64,000 nt of DNA from Pyropia yezoensis (lineage: Eukaryota > Rhodophyta > Bangiophyceae > Bangiales > Bangiaceae), in assembly GCA_009829735.1 (NCBI GenBank), contig CM020620.1:23348020-23412019 (forward strand). The letters are read 5' to 3'. Below, one piece after another: positions 10,186-21,300 of this stretch; the stretch's first letter is position 1, and each line of letters begins with the position of its first letter. The notes beneath the pieces were generated by a model that worked only from the letters and a program-made list of their open reading frames with translations, searched no databases and had not been told where the DNA came from. The translations under genes were made by a program, and so were the position numbers.

Positions 10186-10603
10186 TATGACGCATGAAAT
10201 GTGTTGTCATCCTGCCAAACGTGAGACGATCCTGCGGTTTTTCGACGATTTCCGCAGGCTTTTCTGCAGGTGCGGGGCCCTGCGAACAGCTGTTTCGGGT
10301 TCTGCGAGGCGTTTTAAGGTACCCGGTGATAAACCCACTGCGCAGTCGCTACGGGGCAGCCGCCACCACCGCAAACGGGTCAGTCAGCTGCCCTCCCCCA
10401 CCGTCCACACGGCGCGGCCGCCTACCGCGTGCGCCCCGGTCCTAGTAGCACCAGCGCCAGAGGGGTAGCTGCGCCCCCGCCGCCGACGCCGCCACCACCG
10501 CCACCACCACCACTGCCGCCGCTGCCGCAGCAACCACCTGGCAGACGCGCCGCTGTGCGGGTCGGACGGAGGCACGGGGGGAAACAACGCGGAGCAACAG
10601 CCG

Positions 10604-11359
10604 TCAGCACGCCGCCCCCTCCTTCCCCCCCCTCACAACGGTACGCCCCCCCCCGCCCCCCTCCCCCGCCCGCCGCCGCTGCCACCGCGCCACCTCTGCG
10701 TCGTACGATAGGGTCGGGGGCAGGGCCGGTGGGGTGCCCCCCACCTCCGTCACCCCCACCGTGAGCCTCAGGTGGACCTCACCAAACGCCGCGACGGGCC
10801 GCTCATGCCCAAAGCCGAGGCGCCGAAACAGCGCCAGCGACGGCGCATTGTCGGCGAGCACTTTAGCCACAAAGACGCGGACGCCCACGACGGCGGCGGC
10901 GTAGGCCATGGCCGCCCGCACCGCCGTGGTCGCCACCCCCCGCCGCCGCGCCGACGGCTCGGCCACCATCACCTCGATTTCCGCCGTCAGCGGCGGAGGG
11001 AGCCGCGCGCCCCCTTCCCCTCCTTCCCCTTCCCCTTCCCCCTCTGAAGAGGAAGACCCCCCGCCCCCCCCACCAGCGGGTAGCAGATAAAAGTTGACGT
11101 CCCCCACCATGGGCGGCGCGGCCGCCGCGTAGCTGCCGTCCCGCCCCCCTTCGAGGATGATAAACGTGCCTTTGGAAGCGTCGGCCGCCCACGATGCCTG
11201 GTTGGCCGCCTCTTCCGCCGCGTCGAGGCGCTCCGAGGCGGTCAGCCGGAGGAGCTCCGCGTCTTGCATCCACCCGTGGTAGGTGGCCACGTGCTCTGGC
11301 CGGTATGGCACGAGGCGCACGTCGGGGGTGACGAGGACCGTATCGGCGTTGCAGCGCAT
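10604..11359 (-). CDS. NAT9: N-acetyltransferase 9-like protein (GNAT fold)
   Basis: The 251-residue product starts MRCNADTVLVTPDVRLVPY, followed by HVATYHGWMQDAELLRLTAS. This is the signature N-terminus of the NAT9 family, which is linked to microtubule stability in animals. The acetyl-CoA-binding region reads EIEVMVAEPSARRRGVAT (about residues 140-158), followed by FRRLGFGHERPVAAFGEVHL. Compared with animal proteins it has an insert of Gly, Ser and Glu repeats (about residues 110-135) and a Gly/Arg-rich tail after LRLTV. The Met at 11359 fits the conserved start; the frame is open upstream to 11650 but low in quality. It appears to be a single exon. Together with cofactor D at 18335 it is one of two microtubule-related host genes here. 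Confidence 0.9.
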   Translation of the reverse strand: MRCNADTVLVTPDVRLVPYRPEHVATYHGWMQDAELLRLTASERLDAAEEAANQASWAADASKGTFIILEGGRDGSYAAAAPPMVGDVNFYLLPAGGGGGGSSSSEGEGEGEGGEGGARLPPPLTAEIEVMVAEPSARRRGVATTAVRAAMAYAAAVVGVRVFVAKVLADNAPSLALFRRLGFGHERPVAAFGEVHLRLTVGVTEVGGTPPALPPTLSYDAEVARWQRRRAGEGGGGGRTVVRGGKEGAAC

Positions 11360-11620
11360 GGTGCCGTGAGCGGGGGGTGGGTGGGAAGGGTGGGGAAGGG
11401 AGGGGAAGGGGGGGGGGGCGGGCGCAATGGGGGGAGGGGGGATGTGCAGAGCCTCCCGACTCCGTGGAGAGGGGTCCGCGATGTTGATGGATGGGTTTCC
11501 AGGATGGGGTCGCGTCGCGCGACCCATCGCCGCGATGCAGGAAAATCTCCAAATCTCCTGCCGAGGCCAGCTGTAAATCTTTTTTTTGTGAGAATTCAAC
11601 GTCGCAGTGGCCGGCGGGTA

Positions 11621-11739
11621 TAGTGCGTCCCGTAAAAAGAGGACGTGCACATGTCGTGATCATGTCAAATATCGGCCACTGGACCAATCAAACCCACACT
11701 GCACGACCTGCGCACGTCCACATTTTACGGGACGCACAA
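11621..11739. mobile_element. MITE-like element with TA target duplication
   Basis: Perfect internal inverted repeat GTGCGTCCCGTAAAA / TTTTACGGGACGCAC, extended imperfectly to about 30 bases (both arms continue with GGACGTGC). TA lies on both sides (11619-11620, 11740-11741). It is 119 bases long and non-coding. A 25-base internal piece recurs at 37418-37442. Confidence 0.7.
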
Positions 11740-13435
11740 TAGCTTCCGCGGTGCTCCACGGTGCACGTCCAGCTATTGATTACCAGCATCCCTCGCAGTA
11801 CCCACCACTCTACCCTCTAGCATGCAGATGAGAGCTACAAGCACGGGAATGCAAAGCATTAGAAGACAAGATACGGTACATGAAGCATGCATCACAGAAT
11901 AGGCGAGGATGCACGCGACGATGATCACGCTAGTGTGCCCAGAGCGCGAGCGTGATCGCTCACACCCACGATGACAATCAAAGCAACCAAACATGTCTGC
12001 GGCGGCAACAAGCACACAAGAGTGAAACACAGACGTCGTATGTACGAAAAGAATAGCACAACCCACCGGACAACGTACCAGGTCAGTAAAATGCTCCGCC
12101 CCGCGTGCACAAAGAGTCGAAGCCTAATGCGCCAAGACAATAGCATCAAAAGCAACGCAACAGCATGTCCAGATCGTGGCGGTGATGACGCCTCACGCGC
12201 ACTCAGCAATGACACACGGATCCCCCCGCACACGGCCAAGACCGACACAAAAAGAACGATCACGCACGGCCAAGAGAAACCAAGGATCACACCCCACCAA
12301 GATGGCTACCACAAGCAAGGTCACACTCACACAGGCAAAGCTCATAAAGTAATAAAGAGAGAAAGTGTACACAAAGAAAAGAGACGCATCTGGTAGCAAT
12401 CCACGCATAGGATCACGACGTCGTCCAACGTAGACAGCCGCACCCAACGTATGCGTGACGGATCACACTCTCGGAAGCACGCGCGAAGACAAAACAACAC
12501 CACCAGCACACCCAGCAAAACATCGAACACACGACCATGGACGTGCGACAGAGAGTGCGCACTCCATCAAGCGCCAGGGCGCGCGCCAAGTGGCCATGTG
12601 AGCGCCGCACCCCCTTGTTGCGCGAAGTGCGCGCGAAGTGCGCGCGCAAAACGCGCGCCTCCCGCGCTCCATTTGTCGAAAAAGCGACGCCAAGAAGTGT
12701 GCACGCTTTTTTCGTTCCGTACCAGAGGCCGACAGTCAAATTGCACCAATGAGAGGTCCGAACGGACGTCGCTGGACTCGACGCACGAAAATCTGCTTGC
12801 GGTGTGACGCTCCAGACACGCGTTCGCGCAGGTCGTGCCGGTCGCAGAGGGTCATCGCGGCAGGGCCGCGATGAGGCCGCGATGACCCGAAACGCGGCCT
12901 CATCGTGAGGCCTCGAGGTACATCGAGAGGGCGCGATGGGCCGCGATGAGGCCGCGATGCAAAAACAGGACCTTCTGACGATGGGCCCGCCTGTATCAGA
13001 CACCAGCGCCCGTGTCTTTCTTTGTTGCCCTCTTCCCTCCTCGTCACGGCGTTGCACCCTGGACCGCGACGGTGCTCCCATAACATTGGTACGAAAGCAC
13101 ACAGAGGGACGTCAGACAAGCTGGGGACAACAACCCTTGTAGCAAAGACACCGCACAGTTTGCATTCCCAAAGCATACACACCCCCAACAAATAGCATGC
13201 GCCACAAAGTCAGCAAGCGCAGGAAAAGCGCCCCCTGCGTCACAAGAACGAAGGACGCAAGTCGACATTCCCCTCGACAAAACCGCGCACCGCAGACCCT
13301 CACAATAAAATCACTTGCCGCCACTACCCAGCCCCCACCCTCCGACATCCCTCTCCCCGTCCCCCCCCCCTTCCCCGTCCCCCGCCCCCCCATCTGTCCA
13401 CCTCCCTGTCCCCCTCAACAGTCCAGCTCGCTCTG
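11740..13435. other. Intergenic, no gene seen; short direct repeats
   Basis: No frame here looks coding. A 22-base unit starting GGGCCGCGATGAGG occurs twice (12863-12884 and 12938-12959). 12610-12660 is rich in GCGCGAAGTGCGC repeats. 13320-13500 is C-rich. Confidence 0.5.
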
Positions 13436-14143
13436 CTACGCGCTGAGCCCCACCCACCCCGCCCATCCCCCCCCCCCCCCCTTCACCCCCCGGCCGCCCA
13501 ACCCCACCACCCGTGCGGCGCACGCATGGTCCCGCGTCACCGCAGCGGCCGCCTGCCGCCGCACCGCCCACCGGCGGCATGCATACGCTTCCGGGTAGGC
13601 GGCGGTGAGCGCAGTGCGGAGCTCGGGCGCCGGCACCCCCGTCCGCGCCGCCCGCGGCGTGCGGCACAGCGCGCAGCGGTCGTCGCCCGCCGCCAGCTGT
13701 GACGCGTTGTGCGACGCACAAAAGACGAGGCCGCAGTGCAGCCGACGGGGGGACACGAGGAGCTCGAGGCATACTACACAGGCGGCGTCATGCGCCACGG
13801 CGGGCCCGTCGACGTCCATGTGGGGGGGCGAGGGCGGCCACGTAGCGTCGCCCGCCGTTGCCGCCGTTACCGCCGCCGCTACCGTCACCACCGTCGCCGT
13901 CGATGCCGCGCCGTTGGTCATTGCGGTCATGGGAGCCACTGTCGCTGCCCTAGAGGACCCAACGGTCACTGCTGACGCTACCGTCGCTGGCCTCGGCCGC
14001 TCCACTCCCCCCCATACGACATGTAAGAGGAGGTGGCCCCAGACCCACCGGCGACCCGCCCCCCTTCCAAGGAAGACGACCACCCACGCGTTGCCGGCGG
14101 TAGCGCGCGTGTGCGCTGCTTCTTCAGCGCAAGTCCGGCACAT
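13436..14143 (-). CDS. RING-finger-like protein
   Basis: A cysteine cluster reads CVVCLELLVSPRRLHCGLVF, then CASHNASQL, then CALCRTP. The spacing is that of a C3HC4 RING, the E2-binding domain of ubiquitin ligases. The usual His of CGHxFC is Leu here (CGLVFC), and the sixth ligand position is His (ASH), so the metal site is altered or swapped. The N-terminal part is Ala/Thr/Val-rich low complexity, so the start is uncertain: 14143 is the longest option, and a Met at about 13820 (MDVDGPAVAHDAACVVC) would give a compact protein. The C-terminus is Gly-rich. It lies downstream of the NTPase pseudogene on the same strand. Confidence 0.6.
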   Translation of the reverse strand: MCRTCAEEAAHTRATAGNAWVVVFLGRGAGRRWVWGHLLLHVVWGGVERPRPATVASAVTVGSSRAATVAPMTAMTNGAASTATVVTVAAAVTAATAGDATWPPSPPHMDVDGPAVAHDAACVVCLELLVSPRRLHCGLVFCASHNASQLAAGDDRCALCRTPRAARTGVPAPELRTALTAAYPEAYACRRWAVRRQAAAAVTRDHACAARVVGLGGRGVKGGGGGWAGWVGLSA

Positions 14144-14339
14144 ATCCGAGCGTCAGATGGTGAGCACAAAAGGCGGCCGCGTCCGCGGGGTTGTCGCGCG
14201 CCAGGGCCCCGGCCTCGGCGCCTCGACTAAATCTGGCACAGACACAGTCTCAAACACAAACAGCCTTACCACGAGTCCGACCGTCATGTGGGCCCCCGTG
14301 CCCGCCTCGATCAGGTCCCACAGGCCTCACAAGATCACA

Positions 14340-17003
14340 TCAGGCACCTGCCGCCGTCCTAGGAGGTGGAGGTCTGGACGAACGGGTCGGGCCTTGTGGG
14401 TGCAACAGGTAAAGAGCCCGGGCGAGGTAGAAGAGAGTTCCCCCCAGCAGCCTCTCTAGATCCTCTTCGCCGAGGACAACGGTCTGGGCAGCCAAAGGGC
14501 CAGCCAACTCACTCGTCGAGGGCGAGACCTTGCACATGCACGCGGAAAGAAACACCGACCGCCGTTGCCACTCGGCCATAATCGTCTCGTTGCCAAACAG
14601 GGCCGTCGGTGGTTGGTCAGCATCCCTGTCTACCAAGGATATTACGCTCAAGGGTTCCTCCACGTCCTTCTTCCCGACAGAGGTTGTAGCAGTAGGAATG
14701 GAGTGCTTGGCCTGAATGAAGACAGCGACCAGCTCGCCGCACGTCGCAACACCTGGCACGTCGTTCAACGCCCGGTAGAAGCAAACGCCGTCCACCGACG
14801 CGGCGCCTTTTCGCAGCTTGTAGACAGTCCACAGCATCTCGTCCTCGTCCGCGTGCCCAGCAAGAAGATCGTCGAGAGTGATCGACAACGGGTCTTGTTC
14901 CTTCTCACCAGCTCCAGCCAGGAACACCACACCAGAGCTCGCCACAGTGGCGTCCACCAACACCTTGTGCAGCAGCGGGCTCCGTCCCTGGAAGCAAGGG
15001 GACTGAGGCGGGCGCCCGTATAATGCCCCTACGGTAATGGACCGCCACCCCGCGGGCCGCAAAGCCCGCGCGCAAGATATCAGGTGCTCCCAGCGGAGAA
15101 AAAACAGCTCCCATCCACACCAATCGTACTTCACGGTTGCTCGGAGTTTGTTGCCCTGGTTGTCCTTCTCGCCCTCTGCCGACACAGTGGCTGAGCGGGT
15201 GAGGGCCCGGAGGGCACTCCATAGGCAGGAAGGTGATGACACGACCTCGTCGTTCAGCGCGCGTAGGACCAGCGGGATCATGACCGGAGTGAATTTCGAC
15301 GCACGTCCACGCGAAAGGAAGCCCAAGAAAGACAGCATTGCCCCACGTGAGCCCGTCCAGGGCGGGATTCTTAAACTGCTTCCAGACCTCAGTAGCCGCC
15401 TTATCACGTCGGGCCAGCACCTCCATCCTCGTCAGCTTCATCTTGTCCAGGTCCGACGGATCAGCCTTGTCCTTGTTCTTGACAGGGAGCTCATCACTGT
15501 CCTCCACATCGACCACGAGGGAGCTCTCAGACACGTCCTCGGCCAAAAACGTGGCAGCAAGCACATGGTCTCGGACGACAGCGTTCTCCTTGGACCACAG
15601 GGACGTAAATCCCAGGTCTTTGCCATTCGAGTCGACCACGAGCTTACGCTCCACGCGGTCAAGCATTTTCTGCACAGACCCGTGCATACTCTGCTGAAGC
15701 TCAATCGCCAGGAGCTCCGCGGAGCGCCAAACGACGCCGCCCATCATGACCAAGGCAATGGCCATAAAATCTGCATCAGGGCGCACGACATCACGCCAAG
15801 CCCCAGTCTGCTGCCAGTTGACCCCAGAGTCCCCGCCAGCACTGAGGCGCATGGCGTCGAGCAAACGGAGCGTCTGCGCCTGTACAGAGCCAGGGGGGAT
15901 GCGATCCAGGGGCTCAGCTGGCCGTCCGGATGCCGAGCGCTCCGCAAGCATTAGGGAAGACTCCATAGCTGTGCAGCAAGTGAGACCGAGCCTCGAGCCC
16001 GCGTCCGACAAAGTGCAGCACTCAGACCTAATGCAGCTGTTGATGTCCAAGCCCAGAACCTCGCACAGGTCGTCGGCGACACCGGTACGAAGCTTGGCAA
16101 TCTCGTCCACCAGCAGCACGACAACGTCCCTCCTCGTGCCGCGGTTAGCGCGGGCTACCGTCAGCCTCCGCGTCTCAGCATAGACGTCGCTGACGCTGAA
16201 ACGCTTGAGCTTGTAGTCGGCGTAGAAGTGCTCTAGAAAGAGGGTGAAGTTCTCGGCCGGGTCGTCATCTTCGCCAGCTCGTAATATATATATATATATG
16301 GGATGCGCACGTACAGCAGCAGGTAGAGGTTGTTTTGAAGCTCGTCAGTGCGGCTTGCCAGACCCACCTTCTCCTGGAGCTGGACGCGAAAGCTGCCATT
16401 GAAGTTGACACCCAGGACGACCACGCCACGACCACGCACAGTGCGGCTCGCTTTCGTCGTCTTCTCATGATCACCCGCAGTGTGCAGGTGCTGAGCAGCT
16501 TCACGTAGGAAGAGCGTCTTGCCGCGACCAAAGGATGACATCAGGTACAGAAGCGGCAGGCGCCCAGGCGAAACCGCGTCCTCACCATCATCCGAGTCAA
16601 AACCACCATCCGGGTCGGGGACAGGTAGGCTGCTGGTCACATGCCATACCAATTCATCCCAAAAAAAGGAAAGGGCGTCTCCAAGGTCCACACGGGGCCG
16701 CCACAGGTGCGGGCGGAAGATGCGGCGGAAATCAGGCGGTGATCGGTCTTGCTGCACGTCGGGATCTCGAAGTAGCTTCAGCTTCCGCAGCGTGCGACAA
16801 ACAGGTCCTTGGGTTCTTGCAACTGCAGACCGCTCCCGCAGCTCCGTGGCCTGACCTATAAGCTGGGCGGCCGCCAAAGCAAGAGCTCTGCTCTCCGCAG
16901 GGTCAGTCGTCGCCTTGGAGAGGCTCATCAAGTCGTCGGCCGACCTCATGCGCTCGTCAGCTTGGCGATCAAGCGCGGCTGGGTCATCTCCTACTTGAGG
17001 CAT
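14340..17003 (-). pseudogene. Crinkler/RHS-like P-loop NTPase with nuclease-like C-terminus (frameshifted)
   Basis: The first frame (from Met 17003) holds a Walker A motif, LMSSFGRGKTLFLREAAQHL, then VVVLGVNFNGSF. After a TA microsatellite (about 16281-16300) the frame shifts and continues with DDDPAENFTLFLEHFYADYK and the Walker B-like VVVLLVDEIAKL (near 16110). Another shift near 15330 leads to the last part, which ends in a PD-(D/E)xK-like stretch, GELVAVFIQAKHS (about 14690). A P-loop NTPase followed by a restriction-like nuclease is the layout described for Crinkler and retrotransposon-hot-spot proteins, which are linked to transposons and effectors. Both breaks are single-base or microsatellite changes, so decay and sequencing error cannot be told apart. 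A Pro-rich minisatellite frame lies directly upstream and could be part of the same gene. Confidence 0.55.
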
Positions 17004-17019
17004 GAAAAAAGGGGTGCAG

Positions 17020-17640
17020 ACATAGACGGCGGGGCGGGTGAAGACGTAGACGGAGACATGGGCGCAGGCGTAGACGGCGGCGTGGGCGCAGGCGTAGACG
17101 GCGGCGTGGGCGCCGGCGTAGACGGCGGCGTAGGCCCAGGCGCAGACGGCGGCGTGGGCACAGGCGTAGACGGCGGCGTGGGCCCAGGCGAGGACGGCGG
17201 CGTGGGCCCAGGCGTAGACGGCGGCATGGGCGCAGACGTAGACAAGGGTGCGAGCTCAGGTGAAGACGGGGGCCCGGGCGCAGGCGTAGACAGAGGTGAG
17301 GGTGCAGGCGTTGACGGAGACATGGGCGCAACCGTAGACAAGGGTGCGGGCTCAGGTGAAGACGGGGGCCCGGGCGCAGGCGTAGACAAGGGTGAGGGTG
17401 AGGCGAAGAAGGCGGCGTGGGCGCAGCCGTAGACAAGGGTGCGGGCTCAGGTGAAGACGGGGGCCCGGGCGCAGGCGTAGACAGGGGTGAGGGTGCAGGC
17501 GTAGACGGAGGGGCGGGCGCAGGCGTAGACGGGGGAGCGGGAGCAGGTGAAGACGGAGGCGTGGGTGTAGACAGGGGTGAGGGTGCAGGCGTAGACGGAG
17601 GCGCGCGTGCAGGTGTAGACGGGGGCGCGGGCGTGTTCAG
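17020..17640. repeat. Coding-phase minisatellite (Pro/Ser/Thr/Ala-rich)
   Basis: Degenerate repeats of GTAGACGGCGGCGTGGGC-type units in multiples of six bases. Read on the minus strand the units give repeats like PAPTPPSTPAP; the frame is open from 17775 to 16984. The plus strand is also open (GVDGGVGAG). It stands immediately before the NTPase frame, so it may encode a Pro-rich linker or N-terminus of that protein. Confidence 0.7.
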
Positions 17641-18334
17641 GGGCACAGACGTGAACGGTCCGACTTCAGCACAATCTCCATCAGGACGCTCACCGCAGGC
17701 ACTGAAGTCTGCCTGCATGCGACGTGAGACACCCCTTGGTTGCAGCACATTGGGAGGAGGCAGTCTCGGGCGCAAGTCGCGTTGGTGCCGGACACGACAT
17801 GCCGTCTTCTCTTGTCCGTATCCGCGGGAAGCGGAGGTCTCGCCACGGTCAGGGAGCCGTGACCCGCACCAGGCCGCCCACCACCGATGCCAAGGATGCT
17901 ACCGGCCTGCACAACCTGCGGCGTGGCCCCGGTCACAAAGCAAACGGCCCCCCGGCGACTCATGGTGCTTGGCGCACGTGGGCGGGAGCGCGGCGTACGT
18001 GGGAGGGATAGATCGGGGAAGGGATGGCGTACCTATCACTGCCTTGCGACATTGATCCCGGCACTGTCCCGCGCGCTGTCATGCTGGCATTGGCCGTCCC
18101 AGTCCCCCTCCGTAGGGCCCTACCGCCGCTGCTCCCTCGTACGATCGTGGACTCCCGCGTGTGGGTTGTCCCACCTCCGTCCCCCCCTCTCCCTCCCCTT
18201 CCCATCCTCCCCGCCTCCCGCCCACTCCCTGCCGACCACACCCCTCCGCTCCCCTCGCCCGCTCCCCCTCACTCCTCCCTGTCTATATCCACGGCCGCCG
18301 TGCAACTTTCCCCCCTCGACCCGTCGCCGCACGC
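17641..18334. other. Divergent intergenic region between NTPase pseudogene and cofactor D gene
   Basis: A minus-strand frame, 17963-17637 (MSRRGAVCFVTGATPQVVQ), could be an N-terminal exon of the NTPase gene but has no recognisable domain. The right part is C-rich and probably serves as the promoter and 5' UTR of the plus-strand gene. Confidence 0.4.
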
Positions 18335-21300
18335 ATGGCATGCCCGACGGTGCAGCGCGACTATATGACCGCCCGCGCGGCGGTCATCCCAGGACTGGTC
18401 GCCGATGTAGCCGCCGCCGCTGAGGCGACCGCCGCCGCGCACCTTGGCGCGACGGCTGCCAGGGACGCCACGGGGGGTGCGCCGCCCCCACCCGCTGCCG
18501 ACCCTGCCTCTGGCGGCGGTGCCGGTGGCGTCGGTGGTGGCGGCGGTGGCGCCACCACCGCCGCCGCCCGCGTGGAAGCCATCCTGGGCTGGTACCAAGA
18601 GGTGCCGACGCTGCTCGACGGCTTGCTACCCGCGGCGGTGGGGCGGCTCGCCGCCGCGGCCGCGGCGGGGCTCCTCCCCCGCGCGACCGCCGCGGCGGAG
18701 GGGCGGCTGCCATCAGCGCCACAGGGGCCCCCGCTCGACGAGGCGCCCTTTCGCTTGCTGTACGTTATCAGCAAGGTGCGGGGCGTCAAGGCTGTCCGCC
18801 AGTGGCTCCCGGCAGGCGTTCCTGACCTCCGCTCCGTTGTGACGATGCTCCTCGCTGTGGCCCCACCGCCGCCGCCGCCGACGACGACGACGACAACGGC
18901 GGCGACGGCAGTGGGGGATGCCTCCCCCCCGCCGGGGTCCCCCCCCCTGGCGGTGCGCTGGGAGACCCACTATGTACTGCTCCTCTGGGCGGCCGCGGTA
19001 GCGGATGTGCCCTTCCCCCTCCCACGGATGTTGCCGCCCGAGGCGGTGACGGCTCTCGTCGGCTCGCTCGTCGCCACCGCCGCGGGGCGGGACGTGCGGG
19101 CGGGCGCGGCCGTCACCGCCGCGGCACGGCTGCTCGTCCGTGCCGACGGGCGGACGGCGCTGGTGGCCGCAGCCACCACCGCGGCCGACGCGGTCGTGGC
19201 GGCCGCCCGCGGCCGGCCCACCGATGGTGACGGCGGCGGCAGCGGCCGTACCGACGCGGCGACCGCGGCGGCGGGGCGGGGCGGCCTGGCAGTGCTGGTG
19301 GCGGTGCTCAAGGCGGGCCGCCGTGCGGAGCTCCGCGCCCTCGTCGCGCCGCTGCTGCCCCGCGTCGCGGCGGCGCTGTCGCCCGCAGCCGCTGCGGCGG
19401 CGCGGTACCCCTCCGCTGCGGATGGCGACGGTGGCCTGGTGCCGGCAGGGGTGCCGTTTCGGGGGACCTCCGCGCCGGGAGGTGGGGGTGGGGGGTTTGG
19501 CTCCACAACGGGCGAGCGGCTGCTGCGCGTCAAGTTTGCGGCCCGCCTGGCGGGGGTGCTCCTGCCGCCCCCGCCGCCGCAGCCGTCGACCGTGGCGGGG
19601 GGGGTGCTGCATTTGGGCGGGATGGGCAAGGGGGGGACCACGGCGGTGGCGGGCTACGGCGCCGAGGGGCGGGTGGGTGGCACCAGCGCCATGGACGGCG
19701 GGGGGGTACTGCCCGCGGCGGTGGCCCCGGCGGCGGTGCCAGCCAAGCCGACAGGGCCATCAGCGACGTCACCGGTGCGGCCTGCCGGGGGGGGGGGGGC
19801 GGTGGCCACGCCCCCCTCTGGGGCACCCCCCCCGCCCCCGCCCCTCACCGACGCGGAGCGGGTGCAGGTGCGCGCGGCAACGGCGGCGGTGCTCGCCGCG
19901 CTGGCCGACGCGGACACTGTCGTTCGGTGGGCGGGCGCCAAGGGCGTTGCGCGCACCGCCGCGCGGCTGCCCCCCGCCGCCCGCGCGGCGGTCGTTGCGG
20001 CTGTGGTGCGGCTGCTCGACGTGCCCGACGCGCCGCGCGCCGAGCGCGCGTGGCACGGGGGGGTGCTGGCGGTGGCGGAGCTGGCGCGCCGGCGGCTGCT
20101 CGTGCCGCAGGGAGGAGGGGGGGATACCCCCCCCGCCGACGGCCCCGATGGGGGCGCCGCCGCCGCGGCGCGGGCGGCGTCGCTCGAGACGGTCTGCGCG
20201 GCCATCACCGGCGCCCTCACCTTTGACGTCCGCCGCGGCGCCGCGGGCGTCGGCGACGCCGTCCGCGACGCCGCCTGCTACGCCGCTTGGGCGGTGGCGC
20301 GCGCGTACGGCGGCGACGCGACGGGGCTGTACCCGCCCCCCCCCGGGGTGCCGCGGCCTGGCCCCGCGGCGCTCGCGGCGGCCGCGGCGGGTCGGTCCGC
20401 GGCTGCCGCCCTCCTCCCTGCCCTCCTGCCCGTGGCCACCCTCGACAGGGAGGTGCACTGCCGCCGCGCGGCGGCGGCGGCGGTGCAAGAGGCGGTCGGC
20501 CGCCTGCCCGCCGGCGCGGTGGCGGGGGGGATCCCGCTTGCCGCTGCCGCCGACTACTTTGCCGTTGGCGACCGCGTGACGGCCGCGACGGTCGTCGCGC
20601 CGGCGGTGGCGGTGCTGGGGGCGGGGGGGGGGGGGGGGGGTCGGCGGGGCCCTACCTGCGGCCGCTGTTCGACCGCCTCGTCGGTGGCAGCCTCTGCCAC
20701 TGGGACGCCGACGTGCGGGGGGTGGGCGCGCTCGCGTTGGGCCGTCTCCTTTGTGGGGGTGGGGCGGCCGCTGCCGCCGCCGCAGACCCGGTGGCGGTGC
20801 GAGAGACCGCCGCGGCGGCGCGTCGGGTGGTGGTGGCACAGCTGGTGCCGCGCCTGCTCGCGGCGGCCACCGACCGGCGGGACGCGGGCGGCCGCCACGG
20901 GGCGCTCCTCGGGCTGGCCGCCGTCATCCCAGTGGTGGGGTGGGCGCCGGAGGTCGGCGGCGGCGCTCGCGGCGACGGTGGCGTGCTCGACGGCGACGGC
21001 GCCCCCCTCCCCCCACAAGTCGTGTCCCCCGCGACGCTCGCCGCGATTGCCGCCCTCCCCGTCACTTCCGCGGCGCGAGGCTGGTTTGGCGGCGCTGCTG
21101 GCGGCGCGACGCGTGGCGCCGCCGCGGCCGTCGCCGCGGCGGTCGCGGCGCTGGGCACCCCGCCGGGGGCGGTGCTTGGCGCCGCGGGCGTGCCGCCCGC
21201 GGCCGCGCTGATTGCCGTCTTGGCCGCCGCCACCCGCCGCTCGACGCGGGATGAGCACGAGACGGCCGCCGCGTGGGCGTCAGGGGGGGTGGTGGCGGCA

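Noticed and set aside
11773..12290. Hydrophobic minus-strand frames resembling a membrane protein
   Set aside because: Overlapping frames with no recognisable family and unnatural residue use; treated as non-coding.
19140..20579. Long open frames overlapping TBCD on both strands
   Set aside because: Extreme GC removes stop codons, so shadow frames are long. They encode Arg/Pro runs, while the TBCD frame matches its family.
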